Shown here one piece after another: positions 25,030-32,216 of a stretch of DNA of 36,758 nt. Origin of the DNA: Aridibacter famidurans (GTDB lineage: Bacteria > Acidobacteriota > Blastocatellia > Pyrinomonadales > Pyrinomonadaceae). Location: the NCBI GenBank assembly GCA_024103495.1, contig JAGFIQ010000035.1, positions 1-36,758 of the forward strand, written 5' to 3'. The notes under the pieces are model-generated. The model was not told the origin of the DNA and did no database searches. It saw only the letters and a list, made by a program, of their open reading frames with translations. The position numbers and the translations under genes were made by a program. Numbering within the stretch: the stretch's first letter is position 1; every line of letters starts with the position of its first letter.

Positions 25030-25353
25030 TGAAATAGTATTACCTCACGGGATCGATATATTTCTTTCTAATACAAACCAAGATCTGAATACCTTAATTA
25101 TAAACGCCGCTCATAATCGAAGTCGAACCGCTCTACAACGGTCAATTATCAACGATCAACGACCAAAAACTGAGACACAGATAAACACAAATGCTTTGGG
25201 ATACTCTGAACCGTGGCTTCCGAGTGATCTCATTTCATCCGTGTCCCTTCCTTCTTCTTTGCTTCTGTCTACCGACTTCTGACTTCTGACTCCTGCCTTC
25301 TTATATGCTAAACTTGACACCAATTTACAGACAGTTCGAGTCGCTTTCCCTAT
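25030..25353. other. Divergent promoter gap between trxB and the PilZ-like gene
   Basis: AT-rich gap with no supported gene. It must hold the trxB promoter (minus strand) and that of the PilZ-like gene. Short degenerate words (CTTCTGACTTCTGACTCCTG near 25276-25295) resemble the AAGTCAGGAGAC words of 7785-7860 in reverse. No clear inverted repeat was found here. Confidence 0.5.
25306..25314 (+). promoter_or_regulatory. Putative extended -10 element of the PilZ-like gene
   Basis: TGCTAAACT, 40 bases before ATG 25354, is identical to the nine bases before the VWFA gene at 15802-15810. It fits an extended -10; no good -35 is seen. Confidence 0.4.
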
Positions 25354-25737
25354 ATGTCGACCACGATGCAGCCTCAATTCGAAGAAAAGCGCTTCGCTTT
25401 GCGCATGGGATTGCGCTTGCCCATCGTGGTGTCCGGCCGCTCAGAAGATGGAGCCACCTGGAGCGAGCCGACCGAGACCGACAACATCTCCACGACCGGG
25501 ACCCTTTTTCATATCAATCAAGAGATCAACACAGGTGAAAGCCTCTATTTAAGGTCGCACAGACCGGACGGCGTGCCGGTCGAGGTAAAAGCGCTCGTGA
25601 TCCGGACATCGCCCTCGGTCCACGGAACGACACGCGTCGGTGTGGAGATCACGGAACCGAAGGAAAGCTGGCTCCGCCTGTTCGTCTCGTGGGTCGCCGA
25701 CGACCAGCCGGACGAGGAAGACGACGACGACGATTGA
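25354..25737 (+). CDS. PilZ-like domain protein
   Basis: A 127-residue soluble protein. Residues 10-110 fit the PilZ fold: a basic start EEKRFALRMGLRLPIVV, then TDNISTTGTLFHI in place of the D/NxSxxG c-di-GMP motif, and a final RVGVEITEP strand. The two-part c-di-GMP signature (RxxxR plus D/NxSxxG) is present only approximately, so binding is uncertain. The C-terminus is a run of Asp and Glu. If functional it would transmit c-di-GMP signals; it has no obvious partner nearby. Confidence 0.65.
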   Translation: MSTTMQPQFEEKRFALRMGLRLPIVVSGRSEDGATWSEPTETDNISTTGTLFHINQEINTGESLYLRSHRPDGVPVEVKALVIRTSPSVHGTTRVGVEITEPKESWLRLFVSWVADDQPDEEDDDDD

Positions 25738-26133
25738 AGTATTGGCGGGAATTGTCGTTTGGACCGCGGGCGTCCCCGCCCGCACTGTGCGATAAGCTTT
25801 AGCTTGTCGCCGCCCGTCTCAAACGCCTGCATCGCCACCCCGTTTAGAGCAGCGCTCTGCGCTGTCGCGCGTACTTCAGTTTGCGCCGCGTGAATGCGCG
25901 GAACCCCGCCAGCCGCTCGGGCCGCGGACGCACCGCGACAAACCGAAGCTTATCGGACATCCGTTTAGAGCAGCGCTTTGCGCTGCATCGAGCGCGAAGC
26001 GCGAGCCGTTTGTCCAACCCGAATGAAAAGACCTGGATAAATAGAGCATCCTCTCCGATCCGCGGCAAATCCCTCGCTCAAATTCCCGCATTCTCCTTTT
26101 TACTTTTTACCTATTACTTTTTACCTTAAAGGA
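25738..26133. repeat. Gap with two copies of a GTTTAGAGCAGCGC repeat
   Basis: CGTTTAGAGCAGCGCTCTGC at 25841 and its near-copy at 25962 each form a small hairpin (AGCAGCGC/GCGCTG); a reversed copy is at 20181-20204. At 25768-25812 a reversed relative of the GCGGGCGGGGACGCCCGC and GACAGGCTGAAGCC element of 9885-9931 is found. At 26096-26126 a CTTTTTACTTTTTACC run precedes the next gene. No gene is seen. Confidence 0.7.
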
Positions 26134-26913
26134 ATGGAATTCCAGACCATCACCCTCGACCGCCGCGGCCGCGTCGCGGTCATCACCATCAACCGCCCGG
26201 AGAAACTGAACGCGCTGAACACCCAGGTGCACACCGAAGCCATCGCCGCTCTCGACGAACTGCGCGACGACGCGGAAGTCGGCTGCGTAGTGATCACAGG
26301 CGCGGGCGAGAAAGCGTTCGTCGCGGGGGCCGACATATCGGAGTTCGCCGGCAAGACCGCCGTGACCCAGCGCGCGGTCTTCCAGGAACGGACGCTTTTC
26401 AACTCGGTCGACCAGTTCCCGAAGCCCGTGATCGCGATGATCAACGGTTTCGCGCTCGGAGGCGGATGCGAATTGTCATTGGCTTGCGACATACGGGTCG
26501 CGTCGGAGAACGCGAGGTTCTCTCAGCCGGAGATCAACCTTGGGATCATGTGCGGCGGAGGCGGGACTCAAAGGCTGACGCGCCTGATCGGCGAAGGCCG
26601 CGCGATGGAGATGGTCCTGACCGGAGACATGATCGACGCCGCGACTGCCGAGCGGTTCGGCCTCGTGAACCACGTCTGGCCGGCTGAAGAATTGGAAGAG
26701 AAGACGATGGAGCTGGCGGAGAAGATCGCGTCTAAGGCTCCGGTCGCCCTCCAGATGACAAAGGAGGCGGTGAAATTCGCGTCGCGGTCTAACCTCGACG
26801 AAGGACTGCGACGTGAGATCGACCTGTTCGCGATCTGTTTCTCGACGGAAGACAAGGAAGAAGGCGTCTCCGCGTTTCTGGAGAAGAGGAAACCGGAATT
26901 CAAAGGGAAGTGA
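26134..26913 (+). CDS. Enoyl-CoA hydratase/isomerase family (crotonase)
   Basis: A 259-residue crotonase-fold enzyme that most likely hydrates enoyl-CoA in fatty-acid or amino-acid catabolism. It has the oxyanion-hole segments (AFVAGADISEF near 61-71 and GFALGGGCELSLACD near 105-119), and both catalytic glutamates of true hydratases, Glu113 and Glu133 (FSQPEINLGI). The usual GGGTQRL is preceded by CGG. Length is typical. Substrate cannot be deduced; 3-hydroxybutyryl-CoA dehydratase is a common annotation for such sequences. No pathway genes adjoin it. Confidence 0.92.
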   Translation: MEFQTITLDRRGRVAVITINRPEKLNALNTQVHTEAIAALDELRDDAEVGCVVITGAGEKAFVAGADISEFAGKTAVTQRAVFQERTLFNSVDQFPKPVIAMINGFALGGGCELSLACDIRVASENARFSQPEINLGIMCGGGGTQRLTRLIGEGRAMEMVLTGDMIDAATAERFGLVNHVWPAEELEEKTMELAEKIASKAPVALQMTKEAVKFASRSNLDEGLRREIDLFAICFSTEDKEEGVSAFLEKRKPEFKGK

Positions 26914-27122
26914 TTGAAAGTTGATAATTGAGAATTGATAATGAAGAAGTTGGCCGTTGCTTGACGTGGACAACATCCAGGCGTTCAGACAGTTTGCGAT
27001 GAAACTGCGACACGCGATTCTATCGAGCCAGATCTCCGGTTGACGAAGAGTGCGCGTTGAGCTACGTTCAAATTGTGGGAGCGGAAATTTCCATTTTCCA
27101 TTTCCAATTATCAATCATTTCC
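26912..27122. repeat. Imperfect inverted repeat between the crotonase gene and tRNA-Ala
   Basis: The arm at 26912-26948 (GTTGATAATTGAGAATTGAT) is matched imperfectly in reverse complement by 27082-27122 (CCATTTCCAATTATCAATCA). It belongs to the general pattern of gap-specific inverted repeats in this window. Confidence 0.5.
27040..27068 (+). promoter_or_regulatory. Possible tRNA-Ala promoter
   Basis: TTGACG at 27040-27045 and TACGTT at 27063-27068 have a 17-base spacer and lie about 55 bases before the tRNA. The -10 match is poor, so this is a weak candidate. Confidence 0.25.
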
Positions 27123-27198
27123 GGGGCCGTAGCTCAGCTGGGAGAGCGTATGACTGGCAGTCATAAGGTCAGGGGTTCGATCCCCCTCGGCTCCACCA
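27123..27198 (+). tRNA. tRNA-Ala (anticodon GGC)
   Basis: A complete 76-base cloverleaf with the CCA end encoded. The acceptor stem GGGGCCG pairs with CGGCTCC (one G-T pair); the D arm is GCTC/GAGC; the anticodon stem TATGA/TCATA encloses the loop CTGGCAG, so the anticodon is GGC (reads GCC and GCU, alanine); the T arm AGGGG/CCCCT encloses TTCGATC. Base composition and gene content change just to the right, so this tRNA is the likely insertion point of the island. Confidence 0.97.
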
Positions 27199-27214
27199 AT
27201 CTTCTCAATAACTT

Positions 27215-27237
27215 AGGGCGACCATCGCGGTCGCCCT
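27215..27237 (+). terminator. Hairpin downstream of tRNA-Ala
   Basis: AGGGCGACC (27215-27223) and GGTCGCCCT (27229-27237) form a perfect 9-base stem with a five-base loop, followed by ATTTCTGTGT. Position 17 bases after the tRNA fits an intrinsic terminator with a short T-rich tail. Confidence 0.7.
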
Positions 27238-27308
27238 ATTTCTGTGTGTAGCGGAAAATGTAGCGGGTGTAATGCTGATATGGAGCGTATTGTGTTTAGC
27301 GCTATGTC

Positions 27309-27995
27309 TCAGGGATTAGTTCGGTTTGATATTTCGGTCGACATCTCGTAGACGGGAATAACAACAGTTCCGGACCGTCCCTTTATAAAGGGTGTGATCA
27401 GGAGATCGTCGAGTCTCTTGCAAAAATCAACGTATTTCGAGAACTCTGATGCAAAGATCTCGACGGAATAATCATACTTTGACAGAGGCATTAAATCCGC
27501 TATCTCAAAGATAGGATCGGTGTATCTTGGAGAACTCCTATCTTCAAAGGTGCTTATCGTCTTAAGGAGCTCGGCGTCCAAGAACGGCATGAATACAAGG
27601 ATTCTCTCTATTTCCCTCATCGTGAAGGACTCAACTCTCTGCAATTCGTCCAAGAGGTTCAGTTTTCCTTCGGGTTGAAGGTCCCGGAATGCGTTTGCGA
27701 TCGTTTTATGGTCGGGAAAGGCATATCGATCGTCAGAGACCGACACAACCAATGGCTTTGCAAAGCCGATCTCTTTAGTTTCCGATCGTTGCATTACTTC
27801 CCGAAAGGATTCGCTCGAGTGAAGCAATCTGTGAACCGTTCTTAGGTATCTATCGAGGATATTCTCTATCCTAAATTTCACGATCTCATAAACTTGTCGA
27901 TCACGAGACCTCACGAGAATGAGATAGATCAAGATTGCGCTAATCAGGCTTATGCTTAGACCAAGCACAATTTCAATTGCAAACGGGCGACCCAT
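27309..27995 (-). CDS. Hypothetical membrane-anchored protein
   Basis: A 228-residue protein with one N-terminal membrane helix (about residues 8-28, EIVLGLSISLISAILIYLIL) and a mostly helical, charged cytoplasmic part. No family was recognised. The start codon lies only 29 bases from the IS element and has no visible ribosome site, and the frame stays open upstream to the IS end. The gene may therefore be the 3' part of a longer gene cut by the IS (the zinc-ribbon fragment at 29302-29456 being the 5' part), or an intact gene that lost its promoter. Codon use is more AT-rich than that of the chromosomal genes. Confidence 0.65.
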   Translation of the reverse strand: MGRPFAIEIVLGLSISLISAILIYLILVRSRDRQVYEIVKFRIENILDRYLRTVHRLLHSSESFREVMQRSETKEIGFAKPLVVSVSDDRYAFPDHKTIANAFRDLQPEGKLNLLDELQRVESFTMREIERILVFMPFLDAELLKTISTFEDRSSPRYTDPIFEIADLMPLSKYDYSVEIFASEFSKYVDFCKRLDDLLITPFIKGRSGTVVIPVYEMSTEISNRTNP

Positions 27996-28088
27996 AATTG
28001 GATCAGGCCAAAGAAAACAGAGATGGTACCCAATTTTCGGACAGCTTGTTAAGGTGGAAACCTGACAGAAAGCGAAGGGGGTATCAGA

Positions 28089-28376
28089 GTGAGCAAATCA
28101 AAGCGGAAAAGGTATTCAGCGGAGTTCAAGGCGAAGGTCGCGCTTGAGGCGATCAGGGGCGAGTTTACGCTCTCCGAGTTGGGAGCGAAGTACGAGATCC
28201 ATCCGAACATGATCGCGGGCTGGAAGCGGAAGGCGATCGAGAACCTGCCTAAGATGTTCTCCACTAAGGGAGAAAAAGACAAGAAGGATGAAGAGGCGCG
28301 GATAAAGGAGCTTCACGCTAAGATCGGGGAGCTGACTGTCGAGCGGGATTTTTTAGCGAAAGCCTTCGGCCGGTGA
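28089..28376 (+). CDS. IS3-family transposase OrfA (helix-turn-helix)
   Basis: A 95-residue DNA-binding protein of the HTH_Tnp_1 type: YSAEFKAKVALEAIRGEFTL then a recognition-helix segment SELGAKYEIHPNMIAGWKRK, and a C-terminal leucine-zipper-like helix (RIKELHAKIGELTVERDFLA). It starts with GTG 28089. It binds the terminal inverted repeats and is fused to OrfB by frameshifting in most IS3 elements; a suitable slippery site lies near its 3' end at 28349-28355. It overlaps orfB by four bases (GTGA). Confidence 0.93.
   Translation: MSKSKRKRYSAEFKAKVALEAIRGEFTLSELGAKYEIHPNMIAGWKRKAIENLPKMFSTKGEKDKKDEEARIKELHAKIGELTVERDFLAKAFGR
28349..28355 (+). promoter_or_regulatory. -1 frameshift heptamer T TTT TTA
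   Basis: The heptamer is in the zero frame of orfA (GAT TTT TTA). Slipping back one base continues without a stop into the orfB frame (TTT TTT AGC GAA), which would give the OrfAB transposase. No strong downstream structure was identified. Confidence 0.65.
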
Positions 28377-29245
28377 GCCGCGTACGGAGGCAGGAACTTG
28401 TCGAACCCGGACACGGGAGTTTGAGCATAACCAGGCAGTGCGCTCTGCTTTCGATCTGCAGGTCCGGGTACTACTACGAACCGAAGGGAGAATCGGAACT
28501 GAATCTCAAGCTGATGAAGCTGATCGATGTTCAGTACATGGAGACCCCGTTCTACGGATCGCGCCAGATGACGCGCTATTTGAGAAGACAGGGATACCGG
28601 GTGAACCGAAAGCGCGTGGGAAGGCTGATGCTCCTGATGGGCCTTTCGGCCGTGTATACAAGGCCGAATACCTCGAAGCCGCATCCCGAACACGAGGTCT
28701 ACCCGTATCTGCTCAGGGGGATGTCGATCACCGAACCGGACGAGGTCTGGTGCGCGGACATCACCTATATCCCGATGAAAAGGGGCTTTCTGTACCTCGT
28801 GGCAGTGATGGACTGGGCGACGCGGAAGGTCCTCTCCTGGAGGGTTTCGAACACGATGGACGCCCGGTTCTGCGTCGAAGCGCTTGAGGAGGCGATCAGC
28901 AAATACGGAACGCCAGGCATATTCAACACGGACCAGGGTTCGCAGTTCACTTCCCTTGAGTTCACTTCGGTGCTCAAAGAGGCCGGCGTGAGGATCTCGA
29001 TGGACGGACGCGGCCGCTGGATGGACAACGTAATGATCGAAAGGTTGTGGAGATCTCTCAAATACGAATGCGTGTACCTGAACGCCTTCGAGACAGGCAG
29101 CGAACTCAGGCAGGGACTCGGGAAATGGATCGAGTTCTACAACCAGAGGCGCCCTCATTCGTCGCTCGACTCGAGGACCCCGGATGAGGCATATTACAAA
29201 CTCGCGAGGCCCGGCTACGCCGGACCTCTGAAACTGGCGGCATAA
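28373..29245 (+). CDS. IS3-family transposase OrfB (DDE integrase domain)
   Basis: A 290-residue catalytic subunit with a retroviral-integrase-like core. The DDE triad is Asp129 (WCADITY), Asp187 (FNTDQGSQF) and Glu223 (IERLWRSLKYE), with 35 residues between the last two, the DD(35)E spacing of the IS3 family. The end FYNQRRPHSSLDSRTPDEAY is also characteristic. It begins with GTG 28373 inside the end of orfA and may be made by coupling or as part of the frameshifted OrfAB. No inactivating change is visible, so the element may still be mobile. Confidence 0.96.
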   Translation: MSRVRRQELVEPGHGSLSITRQCALLSICRSGYYYEPKGESELNLKLMKLIDVQYMETPFYGSRQMTRYLRRQGYRVNRKRVGRLMLLMGLSAVYTRPNTSKPHPEHEVYPYLLRGMSITEPDEVWCADITYIPMKRGFLYLVAVMDWATRKVLSWRVSNTMDARFCVEALEEAISKYGTPGIFNTDQGSQFTSLEFTSVLKEAGVRISMDGRGRWMDNVMIERLWRSLKYECVYLNAFETGSELRQGLGKWIEFYNQRRPHSSLDSRTPDEAYYKLARPGYAGPLKLAA

Positions 29246-29301
29246 TGGGACAGGCTTTCCACCTTAAATCAGCCGCCAAACTGTCCAACGAATGGGGTCC
29301 A

Positions 29302-29456
29302 TCTCTGTGAGATTCAGTCTTGCGAAGGAAAACAGTATTTCCCGACCGAACCACGTTCATTGTCGTACCGCAATCTGTACATGCAAACTCCCCAATGTCA
29401 CCTGGGACAGAAACAACGACATTGCACGTAAGACAGTGAAGGTCTATCTTCTGCAT
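29302..29456 (-). pseudogene. Zinc-ribbon gene cut by the IS element (5' part)
   Basis: About 50 residues remain: MQKIDLHCLTCNVVVSVPGD then FACTDCGTTMNVV, a four-cysteine zinc ribbon. The frame then runs into the IS end. The rest of the gene must lie on the other side of the IS (27309-28023, same strand) or be lost. The membrane protein at 27309-27995 is a candidate for the continuation. Confidence 0.7.
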
Positions 29457-29684
29457 CTTTCAGAGTAAAGGTTCTAATTGAATACCCTACCATTCCCCAG
29501 CAGCATACATTAAACTAAGGAGACCCCTTAATAGCTACTCCTTCTGCCGAACTGATTACAAGCGCACGTAACCATGCCATTTTAGGTTTCGTCTAGTGAG
29601 TGGAGGCCAAGAGGCGCCTTTCTAATGTATTCCAGAGCTGAGTCTACACTTACGCTTGCAAAGAGGTAACAGAGCAATCTAGCT

Positions 29685-30065
29685 CTAATTCGGACGCACT
29701 AGAAACCTGAGGCTATCGACTACTGTGTCGATAGCCGGTTTCCAAACGTCGGCATCTTCGTATCGGTATGAGACTGTAACTGTGTGCGTCCTGTCATGGT
29801 TCTCAAAATGGTACTGCTCCACCAACACTGGCGGATTCGAGCCGCCTTGTCTCAAATAGGAGGTCTTCAGGCCGTACGAACCGTTGATCTTTACGATCTC
29901 GACCCCTAACCACCGAATCAACTTCAGTCCGTACTTTGGAAATCCTGTGCGCATTTCGGATTCGAGCAATTCGCTCAACTCCCGCAACTCGCCAGCTGTA
30001 GCTGTAATCTCAGAGTCAATTCGGCCGACCGTTCCCGGAACAACGGTTTCAGTCTTTACCATCAC
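29685..30065 (-). CDS. C-terminal part of a split SH3-domain protein
   Basis: A 126-residue segment that reads in the same frame as the gene upstream, separated from it only by a TAG (30081-30083) and five codons (E-T-Y-T-R). Its sequence (TETVVPG..., GLKLIRWLGVEIVKINGSYG, SYRYEDADVWKPAIDTVVDS) looks like the second half of the domain that begins at the end of the upstream product. A possible separate start, GTG 30065 or ATG 30062, has AGGAGA 11-14 bases before it, so independent translation is conceivable. Function unknown; probably envelope-located, like the other half. Confidence 0.6.
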   Translation of the reverse strand: MMVKTETVVPGTVGRIDSEITATAGELRELSELLESEMRTGFPKYGLKLIRWLGVEIVKINGSYGLKTSYLRQGGSNPPVLVEQYHFENHDRTHTVTVSYRYEDADVWKPAIDTVVDSLRFLVRPN

Positions 30066-30080
30066 CCGGGTATATGTCTC

Positions 30081-31112
30081 CTACTTACGCAGGGTGTTCC
30101 AACCTTTCTGCTGTAAGATCACGTCGTATCCTCTTCCACTGATTCCCGGCATGGCTTCGTTTGCGATGATATTGTTCAAATCCTGAACGTGTTCAGACTG
30201 AACTTCCATACTGGAAGGTAATAACAGGGATCCAACGTTCTTGATCTCATAAGTCGAGTATCTTGTGGAACTCTCAGAGGATTCCGGAAAGACTTCTACC
30301 GTTGATTTGTGGAGCCAACCCTCCTGGCCCGAATGCTCGACATGGTACCAGCCGACAAGCGGGTACTTTGTTAGCAGAATGAGCGTCGTCCCCCGAGGAA
30401 GCTCCTCAAGTATCTTAGAATCTCCCAGAGGTTCCGCTCTGAGATTCGCACGAGTCGATGACACTCTCGCGCTACCCTTGGGCAGTTCAGAAGTGCTTTC
30501 CGAAGCGGTCGGCTCAACTCGACTACTTCCGTGAAGACGGAAGGAACCTACTATCTGATCAAACTCAGACTCGAGCCGCGGAAAATGCTCCGCAATGGAA
30601 GAGGCCGTAAAGGTATAGACATCACCGTCAACGAGTAGCTGTGTACCTCTTTGGATTACCCGATCTCTACGGCCCGAATGGTCAACATAGTATTGCGCCT
30701 TATGCTCAATTGCGTCTCTGCCGGCAATCTTAATGATCCTCGAGTTAATGTGAGTCGCGTCTTTGTTTCGTAGCCTCACCCCCGCAATAAATGCATCAGG
30801 CCTTTGCAAGCCAAAGGCTGCAAATCCGCTAGAGGTTTGATCTTTAAGAGTACTCAAATGAAAAACGTTGATCTTTAGGTAGGCGCGAAATCGGATGTCT
30901 GAATGGATGATAAAGAATCGTGTTGTTGCAAATTCATCAGTTGATTCGACCCAGTTCTCTGAATATGAAATTGAGAAGGGGAATTTCGTGTCTCGATATT
31001 TAGAACCCTGAGAATTCTGACCTTGTGCAAAATTTGTAGCTGCCAGAATAAGGAGCAGAGATACGACATGCGCTGTAGCTAAAACGAATCGAATATTTGT
31101 CTTTACTTTCAT
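30081..31112 (-). CDS. Exported SH3-like domain protein, ended by an in-frame TAG
   Basis: The product, 343 residues from ATG 31112 (ribosome site AGGTGG), begins with a signal peptide (about 1-31). Residues 38-195 form a PsbP/DcrB-like domain (KFPFSISYSENWVE onward). A bacterial SH3 domain covers about 215-280 (TRANLRAEPLGDSKILEELP, later GWYHVEHSGQEGWLH). A third domain starts near 290 and is cut off at a TAG codon; the same frame continues for another 131 codons. Either a nonsense mutation split the gene or the stop is read through or bypassed. A related SH3 domain occurs in the gene at 32217. Confidence 0.75.
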   Translation of the reverse strand: MKVKTNIRFVLATAHVVSLLLILAATNFAQGQNSQGSKYRDTKFPFSISYSENWVESTDEFATTRFFIIHSDIRFRAYLKINVFHLSTLKDQTSSGFAAFGLQRPDAFIAGVRLRNKDATHINSRIIKIAGRDAIEHKAQYYVDHSGRRDRVIQRGTQLLVDGDVYTFTASSIAEHFPRLESEFDQIVGSFRLHGSSRVEPTASESTSELPKGSARVSSTRANLRAEPLGDSKILEELPRGTTLILLTKYPLVGWYHVEHSGQEGWLHKSTVEVFPESSESSTRYSTYEIKNVGSLLLPSSMEVQSEHVQDLNNIIANEAMPGISGRGYDVILQQKGWNTLRK

Positions 31113-31148
31113 TTCATCCACCTGTGGCAATCCAAGAACGTCAAGACC

Positions 31149-31520
31149 TCACTTGGCTGTTTTCATTCTTTCCTTAACACACTCCTCTGCAGTTAGATCC
31201 GCCTTCGTGAAGTCGCGAGTAGCCAGGCCTTTCGGTAGTTCTTCCCAGCATTCTTTTAAAGCTTTTCGTTCGAGTTCCCTTTGGCGGACCTTAACTCGCC
31301 ACCTTTCTTCCTTTTCTCGTTCATCTTCCTGCTCTGCTACTCCCTGTTCTTTATCTAGCGGTTGTCCCGCATAGTCATGAAAGGCATTCGCTACGTAGCT
31401 CACGATCAAAAGAACGGCGAAGATAGTGCTGATCCAAACGTGCGGTCTCCAAGCTGACGTACGCACGACTTCTTCGATCTCCTTAGGGGACTGTTCTTTT
31501 GTAACGGAAAAGATCTCCAT
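31149..31520 (-). CDS. Hypothetical single-pass membrane protein
   Basis: A 123-residue protein with one membrane helix (about residues 27-45, HVWISTIFAVLLIVSYVANA) followed by a highly charged, probably helical tail (EQEDEREKEERWRVKVRQRE) with two cysteines. No family was recognised. It sits in a same-strand cluster with SH3-like and CD225-like membrane proteins, starting 63 bases downstream of the latter, and is probably co-transcribed with it. Confidence 0.65.
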   Translation of the reverse strand: MEIFSVTKEQSPKEIEEVVRTSAWRPHVWISTIFAVLLIVSYVANAFHDYAGQPLDKEQGVAEQEDEREKEERWRVKVRQRELERKALKECWEELPKGLATRDFTKADLTAEECVKERMKTAK

Positions 31521-31583
31521 CTCTTGTCTTTAAGGGTCTGGACCCCCATCTGGGCATGCGTATGGTATGGGACCGGATGTGAC

Positions 31584-31970
31584 CTAAGGTCCGGCGAGCA
31601 TTCCGAATATCGCCAAACCGCCGAGTATGAATGCTGCGATCGACCAGGCTCGCGCCCGCTTCATGTCTGTTATCGCGCCATAAGGATCATCAGACTTCTT
31701 GGCTCTATAGGCGTTCACTGCAAAGAAGATTGCGATGATTCCGAAGCAACCGAAAAACAAGAACGAGAGAATGCTGAGCCCGAGCCAGGTTTCAACTGAT
31801 CCTAATTTCGCTTTTTCTTCTTTCGTTAGGTTGGTAATGTCGGTTCCTGAAAACGCGGTTGAGTTAAACTTGACGCCTACCAAGGAAACATTACATCTCG
31901 GACATTGCTCAAGAGTGAACGTTGTGTCTATGTACTTGCCGCATGCTGGGCACGGATGAACATCGCTCAT
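31584..31970 (-). CDS. Zinc-ribbon protein with CD225/dispanin-like membrane domain
   Basis: A 128-residue protein. The N-terminus has two CxxC pairs (CPACG at 7-11 and CPRCN near 23-27), a zinc ribbon. Residues 60-125 fit the CD225/dispanin family: a first hydrophobic segment (TWLGLSILSFLFFGCFGIIA), the conserved loop with AVNAYRAKKSDDPYGAITDM and KRARAWSIAAFILGG as the second. The family includes the animal interferon-induced transmembrane proteins; bacterial members have no defined function. ATG 31970 is preceded by an AGGAGGA about 16 bases upstream. Confidence 0.78.
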   Translation of the reverse strand: MSDVHPCPACGKYIDTTFTLEQCPRCNVSLVGVKFNSTAFSGTDITNLTKEEKAKLGSVETWLGLSILSFLFFGCFGIIAIFFAVNAYRAKKSDDPYGAITDMKRARAWSIAAFILGGLAIFGMLAGP

Positions 31971-32216
31971 AACGACATTGCAGTCCTCCTGCTACATTTC
32001 GTTGAAGTATTCACTCAGATGGAATTCCAACCAAAGAGATATCAAATAGGGCAGGGGCAAGTGCCTCGATCTAGAATGAAATGGTTGGTCGGAAAAGCAG
32101 TCGAAACCTAGGCCCCAAATTTTCTCATTGGATTGTGACGAATGCGAAAATCTTGCTTGTCCCCCTCCCAATGAAGGTGAGGGATTACGCCACACGTATG
32201 CGCAGTGAGAGGCTCC

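Larger units (their letters stand above)
28024..29301 (+). mobile_element. Complete IS3-family insertion sequence (1278 bp)
   Basis: The element carries overlapping orfA and orfB. Its ends are imperfect inverted repeats with TG...CA termini: the left end starts TGGTACCC at 28024 and the right end, reversed, TGGACCCC at 29301. GGACAG (15 bases in) and TTAAGGTGGAAA further in are shared, with a length difference between them. The match extends outward by ACAGAGA on both sides (28017-28023 and 29302-29308), so the true ends may be up to seven bases further out. No target-site duplication was recognised. It is more GC-rich than the island around it, closer to the chromosome. Confidence 0.88.

Noticed and set aside
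27057..27251. Short + strand frame over the tRNA
   Set aside because: Translates the tRNA-Ala itself and its flanks; not a protein gene.
28313..29158. 281-residue minus-strand frame inside the IS
   Set aside because: Opposite the transposase OrfB, which has an intact DDE triad.
28009..29316. Target-site duplication around the IS
   Set aside because: Bases next to the proposed ends do not repeat directly; the ACAGAGA match outside the ends is inverted and so belongs to the ends or is chance.
31992..32195. 67-residue minus-strand frame between the CD225-like and SH3 genes
   Set aside because: No recognisable features or ribosome site; composition typical of non-coding sequence.
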